This document shows, one piece after another, positions 52,694 through 61,480 of a DNA stretch of 64,000 bases (position 1 is its first letter; every line of letters starts with the position of its first letter). The notes under the pieces are model-generated. The model made no database searches. It saw nothing but the letters and a program-made list of their open reading frames with translations, and was not told where the DNA came from. This DNA comes from an uncultured Oscillibacter sp. (GTDB lineage Bacteria > Bacillota > Clostridia > Oscillospirales > Oscillospiraceae), in NCBI GenBank assembly GCA_947365245.1, contig CANAWG010000009.1, positions 54,416-118,415 of the forward strand, written 5' to 3'. The translations under genes were made by a program, and so were the position numbers.

Positions 52694-52941
52694 TCCGCAC
52701 TCTCCTTTCCCTCGCCGGGCTTCTGGACACCGTGTCCAGAGGGTCCGCCCCGGAACTGCCGGAGGAGGGCGGGCAGCTCGTCCTGGGTCACGCTCATGCC
52801 CCGCACGATGTCCACGATCTCCTCGTTCTCGGCCTCCCGGTGCTTCTGCTCCAGCTCTTTCAGCCGGGCCTGCTGCTCGTTGATCTTGGCCTTGACTTTC
52901 TCCATCTCGGCCCAAATTTTCGCGCTTTTGCTGATCGCCAT
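52690..52941 (-). CDS. DUF4315 protein carrying a palindrome in its coding sequence
   Basis: An 83-residue coiled-coil protein, MAISKSAKIWAEMEKVKAKINEQQARLKELEQKHREAENEEIVD, typical of DUF4315 in conjugative elements. Codons near the C-terminus are supplied by palindrome copy 5 and read PSGHGVQK, an insertion-like extension beyond the family core. ATGA overlap with DUF4366. Confidence 0.85.
   Translation of the reverse strand: MAISKSAKIWAEMEKVKAKINEQQARLKELEQKHREAENEEIVDIVRGMSVTQDELPALLRQFRGGPSGHGVQKPGEGKESAE
52722..52740. repeat. 19-bp palindrome copy 5 (inside DUF4315)
   Basis: TCTGGACACCGTGTCCAGA, perfect, C at centre, encoding SGHGVQ near the DUF4315 C-terminus. Confidence 0.9.
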
Positions 52942-52956
52942 TGAAAACCTCCTTTG

Positions 52957-54678
52957 TCATGGTAAACGCCCCCAGGCGTAAAAATGGGACTGCCAGTAGC
53001 TCGTATTCAAGCTGGTGTACTGAATGGGGTCCCCACAGTGGAGCATCATTCCGTCGCCCACATAGATACCACAGTGGGTCACGCCGTCCGGGTTGGGCGC
53101 GTCGTAGGTGTAGCGGAAAAACACAAGGTCGCCGGGCCGTGGGGAGCTGACGGGGGTGCAGTAGTTGTAAAGCGCCTGGGCCCCCATGCGGCCCACGTCC
53201 CACCCGCTATGGCCGATCACCCAGGAGACAAAACCGGAACAGTCAAAGGACGTGGCCGGGGAGCTGCCGCCCCACACATAGGGATAGCCCAGGTATTTCT
53301 CCGCCTCGGTGAGCATGGCGGCGAACCGTTCATCAGATAGATATTCCTCTGGCACGTCGTAGGGCTGGGGCGGGTTGGTGATGTACTTATCCACATAGCC
53401 GGAACCGGGGAACAGGTCGGGCCGGTTGCCCAGGGAGGACATATAGAGGGAATACCGGGAAAGCTGCTCCCCGCCCATCATGTAGACAGGCAAATGGGAC
53501 AGGTCCTCGCTTTTCAGCGTCACGGTGCAGATGTAGTAATTGTAGGGGACCCATACCGTATAGGGGCCGTCTGGCCCCATCCGCGTTTCTGGCCGGTAGC
53601 GCACCTCCACCTCCACATTCTCCGTGAGGATATACTGCCGGTCAAAAATAGTCTGGAGCGTCCCCCGCACCTCCTCCAGCGTCCATTCCCCCTCATGGAA
53701 CGCGCAGAGCATGGAAATCAAAACGTAGGGGTCATGCTCGATGGCATCCAGGTCGAAGTGATATTCGTCGTAGTCGTGGGTGCTGGTGTAGGTGTCCAGG
53801 TAGTGTTGCAGCTCCGCCTCCAACGCGCAGTAGGCGGCCTCGGCCCCCAGCATATCCCCGTCCTGGGCGGGGTAGGTGCTGGCCCCGATCCCCCCGATGA
53901 TCCCGTTGCCTATCGTCACCAGGGAGGAGGCGCAGGACTGGACCGTGAACAGGAGGAGGACGCAGCACAGGGCAATCACCACGCCGCCGGGGTGCCGCTT
54001 GACGAAGCCCACCGCCTTTTCCGCCAGCTTCTCCGCAGAGGCGGCGGTTTTCTCGGCGGCCTTGGCCCCCTGCTTGGCGGCCTCCCGCGCCTGTTTCGCA
54101 TACTGCCGCTTTTGGCGCTGCTTCTGTGCAAACCGGGCGATGGCGTTCTTGCCCAGCTCCGGGTGCTTCTCCAGCTCCACTTGAAAGCGGTGCTCCGCCG
54201 TGGCCTTGATATACCGGCGTTCGGCGCGGGCGGCGGCCCTGGCCGGGTGATCCCGGATGGCCTGCCGCACCGTCCGGGCCGTTTTCCGCCCCACGGCCTC
54301 GCCCACCAGCTCGGAGTGGTGGGCCCCCTCGGTGCCCACGTTCTCATGCTCCACCTCATAAATTTTGCCGTGGACAAAACCGTGGAGGCCCCAGCCAGCG
54401 GCCCCCGCTGCCCGGTGAACGGGGCCGGGGGGCTTGGGCGGGGCCTGGGCCGCCAGCTTCTCCTGGGCCCCGCCCATGCGCAGCTTGGCCTTTTCCGCCT
54501 TGACCGCGCTCTGCTCCGCCCGTGTCTGACCCTGGGCGCTCCGCTTCTTCCCCTCCTGCCGCAGCCGTTCGGAGGGCCGGGCCCGTTCGCTCTCCTGGTG
54601 GAGTTTGGATTTGTGGTCAGATTTGCGGGGCCTCTGGACACGGTGTCCAGAGGCAGGCCGGGCCTTACTCCTGCCCAT
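52957..54678 (-). CDS. C40 (NlpC/P60) peptidase of the transfer operon
   Basis: Wall-opening hydrolase for conjugation, 573 residues. An N-terminal basic region, one membrane helix (about 232-248) and a C-terminal NlpC/P60 domain (about 455-573) with catalytic Cys480 (FDCSGF) and His535 (THCGIYVG). Residues 9-17 (ASGHRVQRP) come from palindrome copy 6, an N-terminal addition. It overlaps VirB4 by 14 nt. This matches the CD1108-type mobile element protein of Tn1549. Confidence 0.93.
   Translation of the reverse strand: MGRSKARPASGHRVQRPRKSDHKSKLHQESERARPSERLRQEGKKRSAQGQTRAEQSAVKAEKAKLRMGGAQEKLAAQAPPKPPGPVHRAAGAAGWGLHGFVHGKIYEVEHENVGTEGAHHSELVGEAVGRKTARTVRQAIRDHPARAAARAERRYIKATAEHRFQVELEKHPELGKNAIARFAQKQRQKRQYAKQAREAAKQGAKAAEKTAASAEKLAEKAVGFVKRHPGGVVIALCCVLLLFTVQSCASSLVTIGNGIIGGIGASTYPAQDGDMLGAEAAYCALEAELQHYLDTYTSTHDYDEYHFDLDAIEHDPYVLISMLCAFHEGEWTLEEVRGTLQTIFDRQYILTENVEVEVRYRPETRMGPDGPYTVWVPYNYYICTVTLKSEDLSHLPVYMMGGEQLSRYSLYMSSLGNRPDLFPGSGYVDKYITNPPQPYDVPEEYLSDERFAAMLTEAEKYLGYPYVWGGSSPATSFDCSGFVSWVIGHSGWDVGRMGAQALYNYCTPVSSPRPGDLVFFRYTYDAPNPDGVTHCGIYVGDGMMLHCGDPIQYTSLNTSYWQSHFYAWGRLP
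54633..54651. repeat. 19-bp palindrome copy 6 (inside C40 peptidase)
   Basis: TCTGGACACGGTGTCCAGA, perfect, in codons 9-16 of the C40 gene. Confidence 0.9.
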
Positions 54679-57022
54679 TGGCCTTGTCCTCCGGCTTGGT
54701 CGTCAGGAGCGTATAGAGCTCGGTGTCCTGGGGGAAGTGGTCTACAAAGGGAATGGTGGTGTCCCCATAAAAAAGCAGTCCCTCGCCGGAGCCGGAGTGC
54801 GTGACGTAGGAAAGCTGGTGGGGAGAAATCCCCAGGTGGCTTGCCAGCACCTTTTGATCCCCGGCGGCCTGGGACAGCATATAGAGGAAATCGCAGTTGC
54901 CAAAGATGGATTCGATCTCGCTGCTCTCCAACAGGCTTTTCACGTTTTGGGTGATACCGCTGGGGATCGCGCCCCACTTGCGGAAGCGGCGGAAAATCTC
55001 AACGCTGTACGCCGCCGTCTGAGGTTCTGCCAGAAGAACGTGAAACTCGTCCTGGTATACCCAGGTGGCCCGCCGCCGGTCCCGGTTCTCTGTCACCCGG
55101 CCCCATATCTGGTCGGTGAGGATCAGCAGCCCGATTTTTTTCAGCATCTTCCCCAGGGCCTTAATGTCAAAGCACAGCAGCCGGGAATTGACCTGGACGT
55201 TGGTTCGGTGGTTGAACAGGTTCAAGGAGCCAGTGCAGTACAGCTCCAGGGCGGACGCCACCCGCCGGGCCTCCGGCTCGGACTGTTTCAGCAGCTCATT
55301 GTAGAGGTCCTGGAGAATGGGCATACGCTCCGGGGCCGGGTCCGCCAGATAGGGCCGGTAGATGGTCCGCACACAGCGGTCGATCACCGTCTTTTCCACC
55401 GGGGCCAGCCCGCTCCGTCCGCCCACGATCAGCTCGCACAGGGAGAGGATAAAATCGCTTTTGAGGGACAGCGGGTCCTCGTCGTCGGCGTAGTTGGGGT
55501 TAATGTCCATGGGGTTGATGAACGTGCCCGCCGTGGCAGAGGGGGACAGCCGCACCACCTGCCCGCCCAGCCGGTTCACCAGGGGGTAATATTCTCCCTC
55601 CGGGTCTGCTATGATAATGTCGTCGTCCGGGAGGGTAAGGAACACGTTGACGATCTCCCGCTTGGCGGCGAAACTCTTGCCGCTGCCGGGGGTGCCCAGG
55701 AACAGGCCGTTGGGATTTTTCAAACGCTTGCGGTCCGCCATGATAACATTGTTAGAAAGGGCGTTCATGCCGTAGTACAGCGCTGCCCCGTCCATGCGCA
55801 GCTCCTTTGTCATAAAGGGAATGAAGATCGCCGTGGAGCTGGTGGTCATGCCCCGCTGTATCTCGATGGCGTTGTCTCCCAGCACCAGGGAGGAGGTGAA
55901 GCCCTGCTCCTGCTGCCAGTCCAGCCGCTTCAAGGCGCAGTTGTACTTTTGGGCGATGCCGGAGATGGTGAACACGTCGTTCTCCAGCTTTTGACGGGTG
56001 GGAGCGATGTTCACCACGGTAAAGGTCAGGAGAAACATTCGCTCGTTCCGGGACTGGAGGTCCGCCAGGAGCGCCGCCGCGTCCTTGGAGTAGGTAATGA
56101 GGTCCGGGGGAAGAATTTCCATGTCGTACCCTGCTCTGACCGCCTTTTTCTGCTCCTCCACTTTCATTTTGTCAATGTCGGAGATTTTGCCCTTGGTCAT
56201 TTTGATGGCCTTGAGCTGGTCCACCGTCTGAACATGGAGGGTGACGGTCATTTCCGCGTCCAGCTCCAGCAGCTCCAACAGCAGCTTGTCCGACAGCTCG
56301 GAGGCCATGATCTGCAAATAGGAGGCCGCGCCCCAGGACTGGCCCACCCGGAACGTCCGGGAGGCGGAGAAGTCGAAGCTGTCCGGGGCGATGAAGTCCT
56401 TGGTCCCCATGCCAGTTTTCACAATGTCCGGCCAGGAGAAGCGAAACGGTTCCCGGCCTCCGGGGTGCATCTGGCCGTGAAGCACCTCCAGACGCTCCCG
56501 CCCGTTGAGCACACGGGAATGGGCCCCCAGCTTCTTGAAGTTGCCCATAATATCGCTGGACACCCGCTCCAGCCGGGGGCGGGCTGTCTCCAGGCCCTCG
56601 GCGGGAACGCCGAACGTGATGTACTTGGAGCGGACGATCCCGTTGTTGCTCCGGGCAATCTGCCGTTTCAGCATATCCACATACTCGCCCCGGATGCTGT
56701 CAAAGTCGTCGTGGGCCATGGGAATATTGACCTTGTACCGGCTGCCGCCCCTGGAGCGGTGGTTGATGAAAGAGAGCTGGAACGGGAGGGCGCTGTCAAA
56801 GTAGTTGAGGAAGCCGCACCAGCCATCGAAGATGGCGGACTGGTCCTCGCTGGAGGCCACGGAGTAGTTAATATCCTCGTAGGCGATGGTTTTGGTGTAG
56901 AAGCCCTCCCGCACCCGGCAAATACCATCTTTCAGCATCTCCACATAGGGGATGGTCTGCTGTGCGGAGAGGGAGCGTTTACCGGTCCTTGCGCTTCCGG
57001 CGCTTTTGGCTCTTGGGTTCAG
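54665..57022 (-). CDS. VirB4-like conjugation ATPase (probable CTG start)
   Basis: Energises type IV secretion. Numbered from the proposed start, Walker A GTPGSGKS is at 443-450 and the Walker B region YQDEF at 656-660; the N-terminal PQTIPY-type stretch is QQTIPYVEMLKDGICRV. The best ribosome site, AAAGGAGGTG, lies 9 nt before a CTG at 57022, giving 785 residues; an ATG at 57055 has no such site. It overlaps prgI (56979-57359), the normal PrgI-VirB4 arrangement. Confidence 0.88.
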   Translation of the reverse strand: MNPRAKSAGSARTGKRSLSAQQTIPYVEMLKDGICRVREGFYTKTIAYEDINYSVASSEDQSAIFDGWCGFLNYFDSALPFQLSFINHRSRGGSRYKVNIPMAHDDFDSIRGEYVDMLKRQIARSNNGIVRSKYITFGVPAEGLETARPRLERVSSDIMGNFKKLGAHSRVLNGRERLEVLHGQMHPGGREPFRFSWPDIVKTGMGTKDFIAPDSFDFSASRTFRVGQSWGAASYLQIMASELSDKLLLELLELDAEMTVTLHVQTVDQLKAIKMTKGKISDIDKMKVEEQKKAVRAGYDMEILPPDLITYSKDAAALLADLQSRNERMFLLTFTVVNIAPTRQKLENDVFTISGIAQKYNCALKRLDWQQEQGFTSSLVLGDNAIEIQRGMTTSSTAIFIPFMTKELRMDGAALYYGMNALSNNVIMADRKRLKNPNGLFLGTPGSGKSFAAKREIVNVFLTLPDDDIIIADPEGEYYPLVNRLGGQVVRLSPSATAGTFINPMDINPNYADDEDPLSLKSDFILSLCELIVGGRSGLAPVEKTVIDRCVRTIYRPYLADPAPERMPILQDLYNELLKQSEPEARRVASALELYCTGSLNLFNHRTNVQVNSRLLCFDIKALGKMLKKIGLLILTDQIWGRVTENRDRRRATWVYQDEFHVLLAEPQTAAYSVEIFRRFRKWGAIPSGITQNVKSLLESSEIESIFGNCDFLYMLSQAAGDQKVLASHLGISPHQLSYVTHSGSGEGLLFYGDTTIPFVDHFPQDTELYTLLTTKPEDKANGQE

Positions 57023-57359
57023 AAGCGGACACCTCCTTTCCGGCGAACGGGGCATAGATATTCTGCGTTCGGTAGGGCCTGGGGCCGGGGCGGAGGAAGC
57101 GGGCGCGGATGATATTGCGCACCACTTTCTCAAAGGGCAGGCCGTCCTTTTCGTACATCGCCATGAGGAACGCCGGGAGCATGATCCCCAGCATGAGGAA
57201 CATGGCCCCGGTGCCACCGACAGCCCCACGGGTCAGCAGATAGACAGGGACGCCCACCAGCCCGCCGCCGCCGAAACAGATAAGCTGACGCTTGGTGAGA
57301 TTAAACGCCAGCTTGGTTTTGACCCTGGACAGGTCGTTGGGTACATTCACATAGGGCAA
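56979..57359 (-). CDS. PrgI family conjugation membrane protein
   Basis: A 126-residue protein with two membrane helices (about 28-46 and 50-70): MPYVNVPNDLSRVKTKLAFNLTKRQLICFGGGG, and a basic C-terminus PKSQKRRKRKDR. PrgI (VirB3-like) sits beside VirB4 in Gram-positive type IV systems. It overlaps VirB4's start. Confidence 0.93.
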   Translation of the reverse strand: MPYVNVPNDLSRVKTKLAFNLTKRQLICFGGGGLVGVPVYLLTRGAVGGTGAMFLMLGIMLPAFLMAMYEKDGLPFEKVVRNIIRARFLRPGPRPYRTQNIYAPFAGKEVSASEPKSQKRRKRKDR

Positions 57360-57362
57360 AAA

Positions 57363-57920
57363 TTACACCTCTTTTCTTGTCACCAGCTCTGGACACGGTG
57401 TCCAGAGGCCGGGGGTACATTCCACCTCGTTCCCCCATACATCCCAGCCGGGGGCAGTCTGCCGGGCGAACAGCTCCACGCGGGGAACGTCGCCCATAAG
57501 GGCCACAATTTTTTCCCTGGCCTCGTCCGGCTTTTTGCTGTGGGCTTCAATGGGAGAAATAATGAATTGGTGGACATTGGCGGCCTGCCGCCGGGGATGG
57601 CCCCGCGTCGCCAGCAGGCACACCTCCGCGTTGGCCCTGGTCCAAAAGCCCAGGCCGTAAAACCAGCTATCCGCCCGGCGGTTCTTTTTCAGCCAGACAA
57701 AGGCCACGCTCTTGTAGGTAAAGCCCCACGCCTTGATTAGCCGCAGAGCCTCCGGGAGCTGGGGAAACGTGGCCCACAGGAACAGCACACAGTCCGGGGC
57801 GGCCAGCTCCGCCACCGGAAGCGCGCACAGGTCGTTGATGCTCATGGTGGGATAGTGCTTCTCCGCCGCCCCCTGCAAATTCTTTTGGGCGTACCGCCAG
57901 GGCGGGTCGGCGTAGATCAC
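57363..57920 (-). CDS. MT-A70 family DNA adenine methyltransferase, start uncertain
   Basis: N6-adenine methyltransferase with the catalytic DPPW near the N-terminus (YADPPWRYAQ), common beside VirB6 in Tn1549-like elements, where it may mark element DNA against restriction. 185 residues from GTG 57920. GAGGAGGG lies about 20 nt ahead of that GTG and 5 nt ahead of an ATC (57935); homologues read MEKYAVIYADPP, so ATC seems the true start position. Palindrome copy 7 supplies LWTPCPE near its C-terminus. Confidence 0.85.
   Translation of the reverse strand: MIYADPPWRYAQKNLQGAAEKHYPTMSINDLCALPVAELAAPDCVLFLWATFPQLPEALRLIKAWGFTYKSVAFVWLKKNRRADSWFYGLGFWTRANAEVCLLATRGHPRRQAANVHQFIISPIEAHSKKPDEAREKIVALMGDVPRVELFARQTAPGWDVWGNEVECTPGLWTPCPELVTRKEV
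57388..57406. repeat. 19-bp palindrome copy 7 (inside MT-A70 gene)
   Basis: TCTGGACACGGTGTCCAGA, perfect, in the last 15 codons of the methyltransferase gene. Confidence 0.9.
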
Positions 57921-57954
57921 AGCGTATTTCTCGATAAAAACCCTCCTCTCCGCT

Positions 57955-57973
57955 TATGGTCACGGTGTCCAGA
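57955..57973. repeat. Degenerate copy 8 of the palindrome
   Basis: TATGGTCACGGTGTCCAGA: the right half is intact, the left arm has two changes. Lies 11 bp from the VirB6 stop. Confidence 0.75.
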
Positions 57974-57983
57974 GGTTCGGGGC

Positions 57984-58850
57984 CTAATGCGCCCCCAGGA
58001 CGCTCCGGGCGATACTCCCCGTTTTGAACAGGCAGTAGCACAGCAGCACCGTATAGCCGATGGTGCCCCATATCGCCCCTATGGGGTCGCCCCCCACGGC
58101 GATACTCTGAATGAGCACCGCGTAGATCGCCACGCATACTAATATCAGCATCCCCTGGAAGCCCACGGCGAACAGGGAGCGGAGATAGTTCTGCCCGGCC
58201 CCACCCAGCTCCCGGTTTGCAAGGGTCGCCACCGGGAGGGGTGCTAAACTGGTGAGCATATATATTTCTATCATCCGTCCGTAGACGATCACGAAGATCA
58301 CGATATTCAGCGCGGTCATGGTGAGCTGCACCACAAAGGATTGGAGCCACAGCCCTACCAGGGGTCCCAGGTCCATCCCCTCCAGCGTGGCCTCCAGGTC
58401 CGCCAGCATAGACGGGGAAACATCCGTGGAGCCTTGGATCAGCCCCGCAGACTGCGCCACCACCCGCTGGGCCACGTCGAACACCGCCATAACGATATTG
58501 AACGTGTTGGACAGAATGAGGATGGCGCAGGCCGTTTTGAATATCCACTTGAAGAAAATCCAGTAGTCCAGATCGTGAAGATTATTCCGCTCCACCAGGA
58601 GTTGGATCAGTTCATAGGTCGCAACAAAGGTCAGGATCAGTCCGGCTATGGGCAGTATCACCGTTTCGGAAAGCTGCCGGATCAGGGAGAAAACCCCGGC
58701 GTTCCATGCCGCCGGGGTCGTCCCCACTTGTACCGCGATCTCCCCGACACGGGCGTTTACTGTATCAAAGAGCCCCGACAGGTTGTCCATGATCCCGCCA
58801 ATCAGCAGCTCCTTCAGCCAGTTCGTGATCCAGTCGGTGAGAAATCCCAT
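57984..58850 (-). CDS. VirB6/TrbL-like conjugation membrane protein (CD1112 type)
   Basis: The 288 residues form about six helices (for example ETVILPIAGLILTFVATYELIQLL, IFKTACAILILSNTFNIVMAVF and MTALNIVIFVIVYGRMIEIYML). It is the channel subunit of type IV secretion in Tn1549-like elements. It lies just upstream of MT-A70 and just downstream of the broken Maff2 gene, the standard order. Confidence 0.9.
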   Translation of the reverse strand: MGFLTDWITNWLKELLIGGIMDNLSGLFDTVNARVGEIAVQVGTTPAAWNAGVFSLIRQLSETVILPIAGLILTFVATYELIQLLVERNNLHDLDYWIFFKWIFKTACAILILSNTFNIVMAVFDVAQRVVAQSAGLIQGSTDVSPSMLADLEATLEGMDLGPLVGLWLQSFVVQLTMTALNIVIFVIVYGRMIEIYMLTSLAPLPVATLANRELGGAGQNYLRSLFAVGFQGMLILVCVAIYAVLIQSIAVGGDPIGAIWGTIGYTVLLCYCLFKTGSIARSVLGAH

Positions 58851-58865
58851 GCGCCGCTGCCCTTA

Positions 58866-58961
58866 TCAGCTAAACAGCCCGGACAGCAGGGGGATCAGGG
58901 TGGTGCCCAGCAGGATAATGCCGCCGCCCGCCATGAGCTGCTTCATGCCCTGGCTCTTAGC
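58866..58961 (-). pseudogene. Maff2 gene, 5' part removed by element 2
   Basis: The frame from 58961 to the stop TGA at 58866-58868 reads AKSQGMKQLMAGGGIILLG and then TTLIPLLSGLFS. This is the C-terminal end of Maff2, a small membrane protein of conjugative elements. A stop immediately precedes codon Ala (58959-58961), and the family's N-terminal half is absent. The break coincides with the left end of element 2. Confidence 0.8.
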
Positions 58962-59010
58962 TCACTACGGATAAAGAAGCAAGGAGAGGTTAAAAATTTT
59001 TGCCGTCCCC

Positions 59011-59032
59011 ATCCGGCGGGGCCTCGCCGGAT
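59011..59032 (-). terminator. Terminator after the element 2 recombinase
   Basis: ATCCGGCG (59011-59018) with CGCCGGAT (59025-59032) and a U-rich tail 20 nt on. It lies between the recombinase stop and the Maff2 junction. Confidence 0.6.
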
Positions 59033-59041
59033 AGGTCTGGC

Positions 59042-60688
<1,647 letters not shown>

Positions 60689-60800
60689 CTATTCCGATGG
60701 CAACAGTATAGCACAGGCCGGGGCGGTTGTATAGTGCTTTTTACTTCCTTACAAGAAAAAGTTTTAAGCTGGGGCTTATCGCGGAACTACCGGCAGGCGG

Positions 60801-60986
60801 TTATGCGCTGGTGGCTTGCTGGCAACGGCTCTCGGCCTCCAGGACTTTCGCCATTTTGTCGGCGGCGGTGTCGGTGGTGTCCTGCTTGAAGTAGCCGGAA
60901 ACGGTGAGAACGGTGTTGCCCATGCGGAGCTGCGTCACACAGTCCGGGCGGCGGGTGGTCTTGGTCTTGCTGGGGGTGTCGGTCAT
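60801..60986 (-). CDS. TnpW family small protein
   Basis: The 61 residues, with TQLRMGNTVLTVSGYFKQDTTDTAADKMAKV, match the TnpW pattern: a basic strand, then a helix. It lies just before the recombinase as in element 1. Function unknown. Confidence 0.8.
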   Translation of the reverse strand: MTDTPSKTKTTRRPDCVTQLRMGNTVLTVSGYFKQDTTDTAADKMAKVLEAESRCQQATSA

Positions 60987-61080
60987 AGGCGGCTCCTTTC
61001 AAATTTTTGTTGTGGACATTTAGAGGGCCATTTTCGAGGCCCGGAATGGTAGTACACAGCTCCCCTATTGAGGACGGCCC

Positions 61081-61105
61081 AAAAGCCCCGTGATACCGGG
61101 CTTTT
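61081..61105 (-). terminator. Terminator after the Cys-rich VLP gene of element 2
   Basis: AAAAGCCC (61081-61088) pairs with GGGCTTTT (61098-61105), 16 bp past the stop. Confidence 0.65.
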
Positions 61106-61120
61106 CAAGGGCCTAAACCG

Positions 61121-61480
61121 TTACATGGCGGCCCGGTGGCGGCGCACCCGCTCACAGGTCTTGCGGCGTTCTTCCTCCTTGGCACATTCCGGGCAGTATT
61201 TGGCCCGGTTGGATTTTGGGATGTACCAGCCACCGCACAGGACACACTTTTTTCTTTCCCGGCGGTGGAGCAATTCGGCGCACAGGCTTTCGTCCAGAGG
61301 CAGCACAGCCGCCCGAAACCAGCGGCAGATCAGCGAATAGGAAATGCTCTGCGGGCAGACACATTCCTCCCCATCGTCCAGCAGAAGGCAGTTCCCGCCG
61401 TCATAGTTGCAGCAGTCATGCACCAATCGCCGGACGGCCCGGTACTGCGGATAGGTCAGCCGGACGGCGTTATCGGTCAT
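61121..61480 (-). CDS. Cysteine-rich VLP domain protein (element 2)
   Basis: A 119-residue relative of the 51497-51850 protein, from ATG 61480 (GGAGGG ahead): CRWFRAAVLPLDESL, then the pairs CVLCG and CPEC. It overlaps the relaxase end by 11 nt. The family is a marker of Tn4451/Tn1549 elements; role unknown. Confidence 0.85.
   Translation of the reverse strand: MTDNAVRLTYPQYRAVRRLVHDCCNYDGGNCLLLDDGEECVCPQSISYSLICRWFRAAVLPLDESLCAELLHRRERKKCVLCGGWYIPKSNRAKYCPECAKEEERRKTCERVRRHRAAM

Larger units (their letters stand above)
43206..58961. mobile_element. Element 1: Tn1549-like integrative conjugative element (visible left part)
   Basis: Gene set: serine recombinase, TnpW, sigma-like factor, cargo, relaxase, MobC, DUF4366, DUF4315, C40 peptidase, VirB4, PrgI, MT-A70 methyltransferase, VirB6 and a broken Maff2. 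This is the order of Tn1549/CTn-type conjugative elements. The left edge lies between the tRNA-Pro terminator and 43215; its exact att is not visible. The right part (Maff2 5' end, VirD4) is displaced beyond the window by element 2. Confidence 0.85.

Noticed and set aside
45272..57973. CRISPR array for the regularly recurring palindrome
   Set aside because: Spacing is 0.6-2.8 kb rather than 25-40 bp, with genes in between.
45272..57973. dif/XerCD recombination site as explanation of the palindrome
   Set aside because: dif sites are about 28 bp with an asymmetric core and one per replicon; here there are eight near-identical symmetrical copies.
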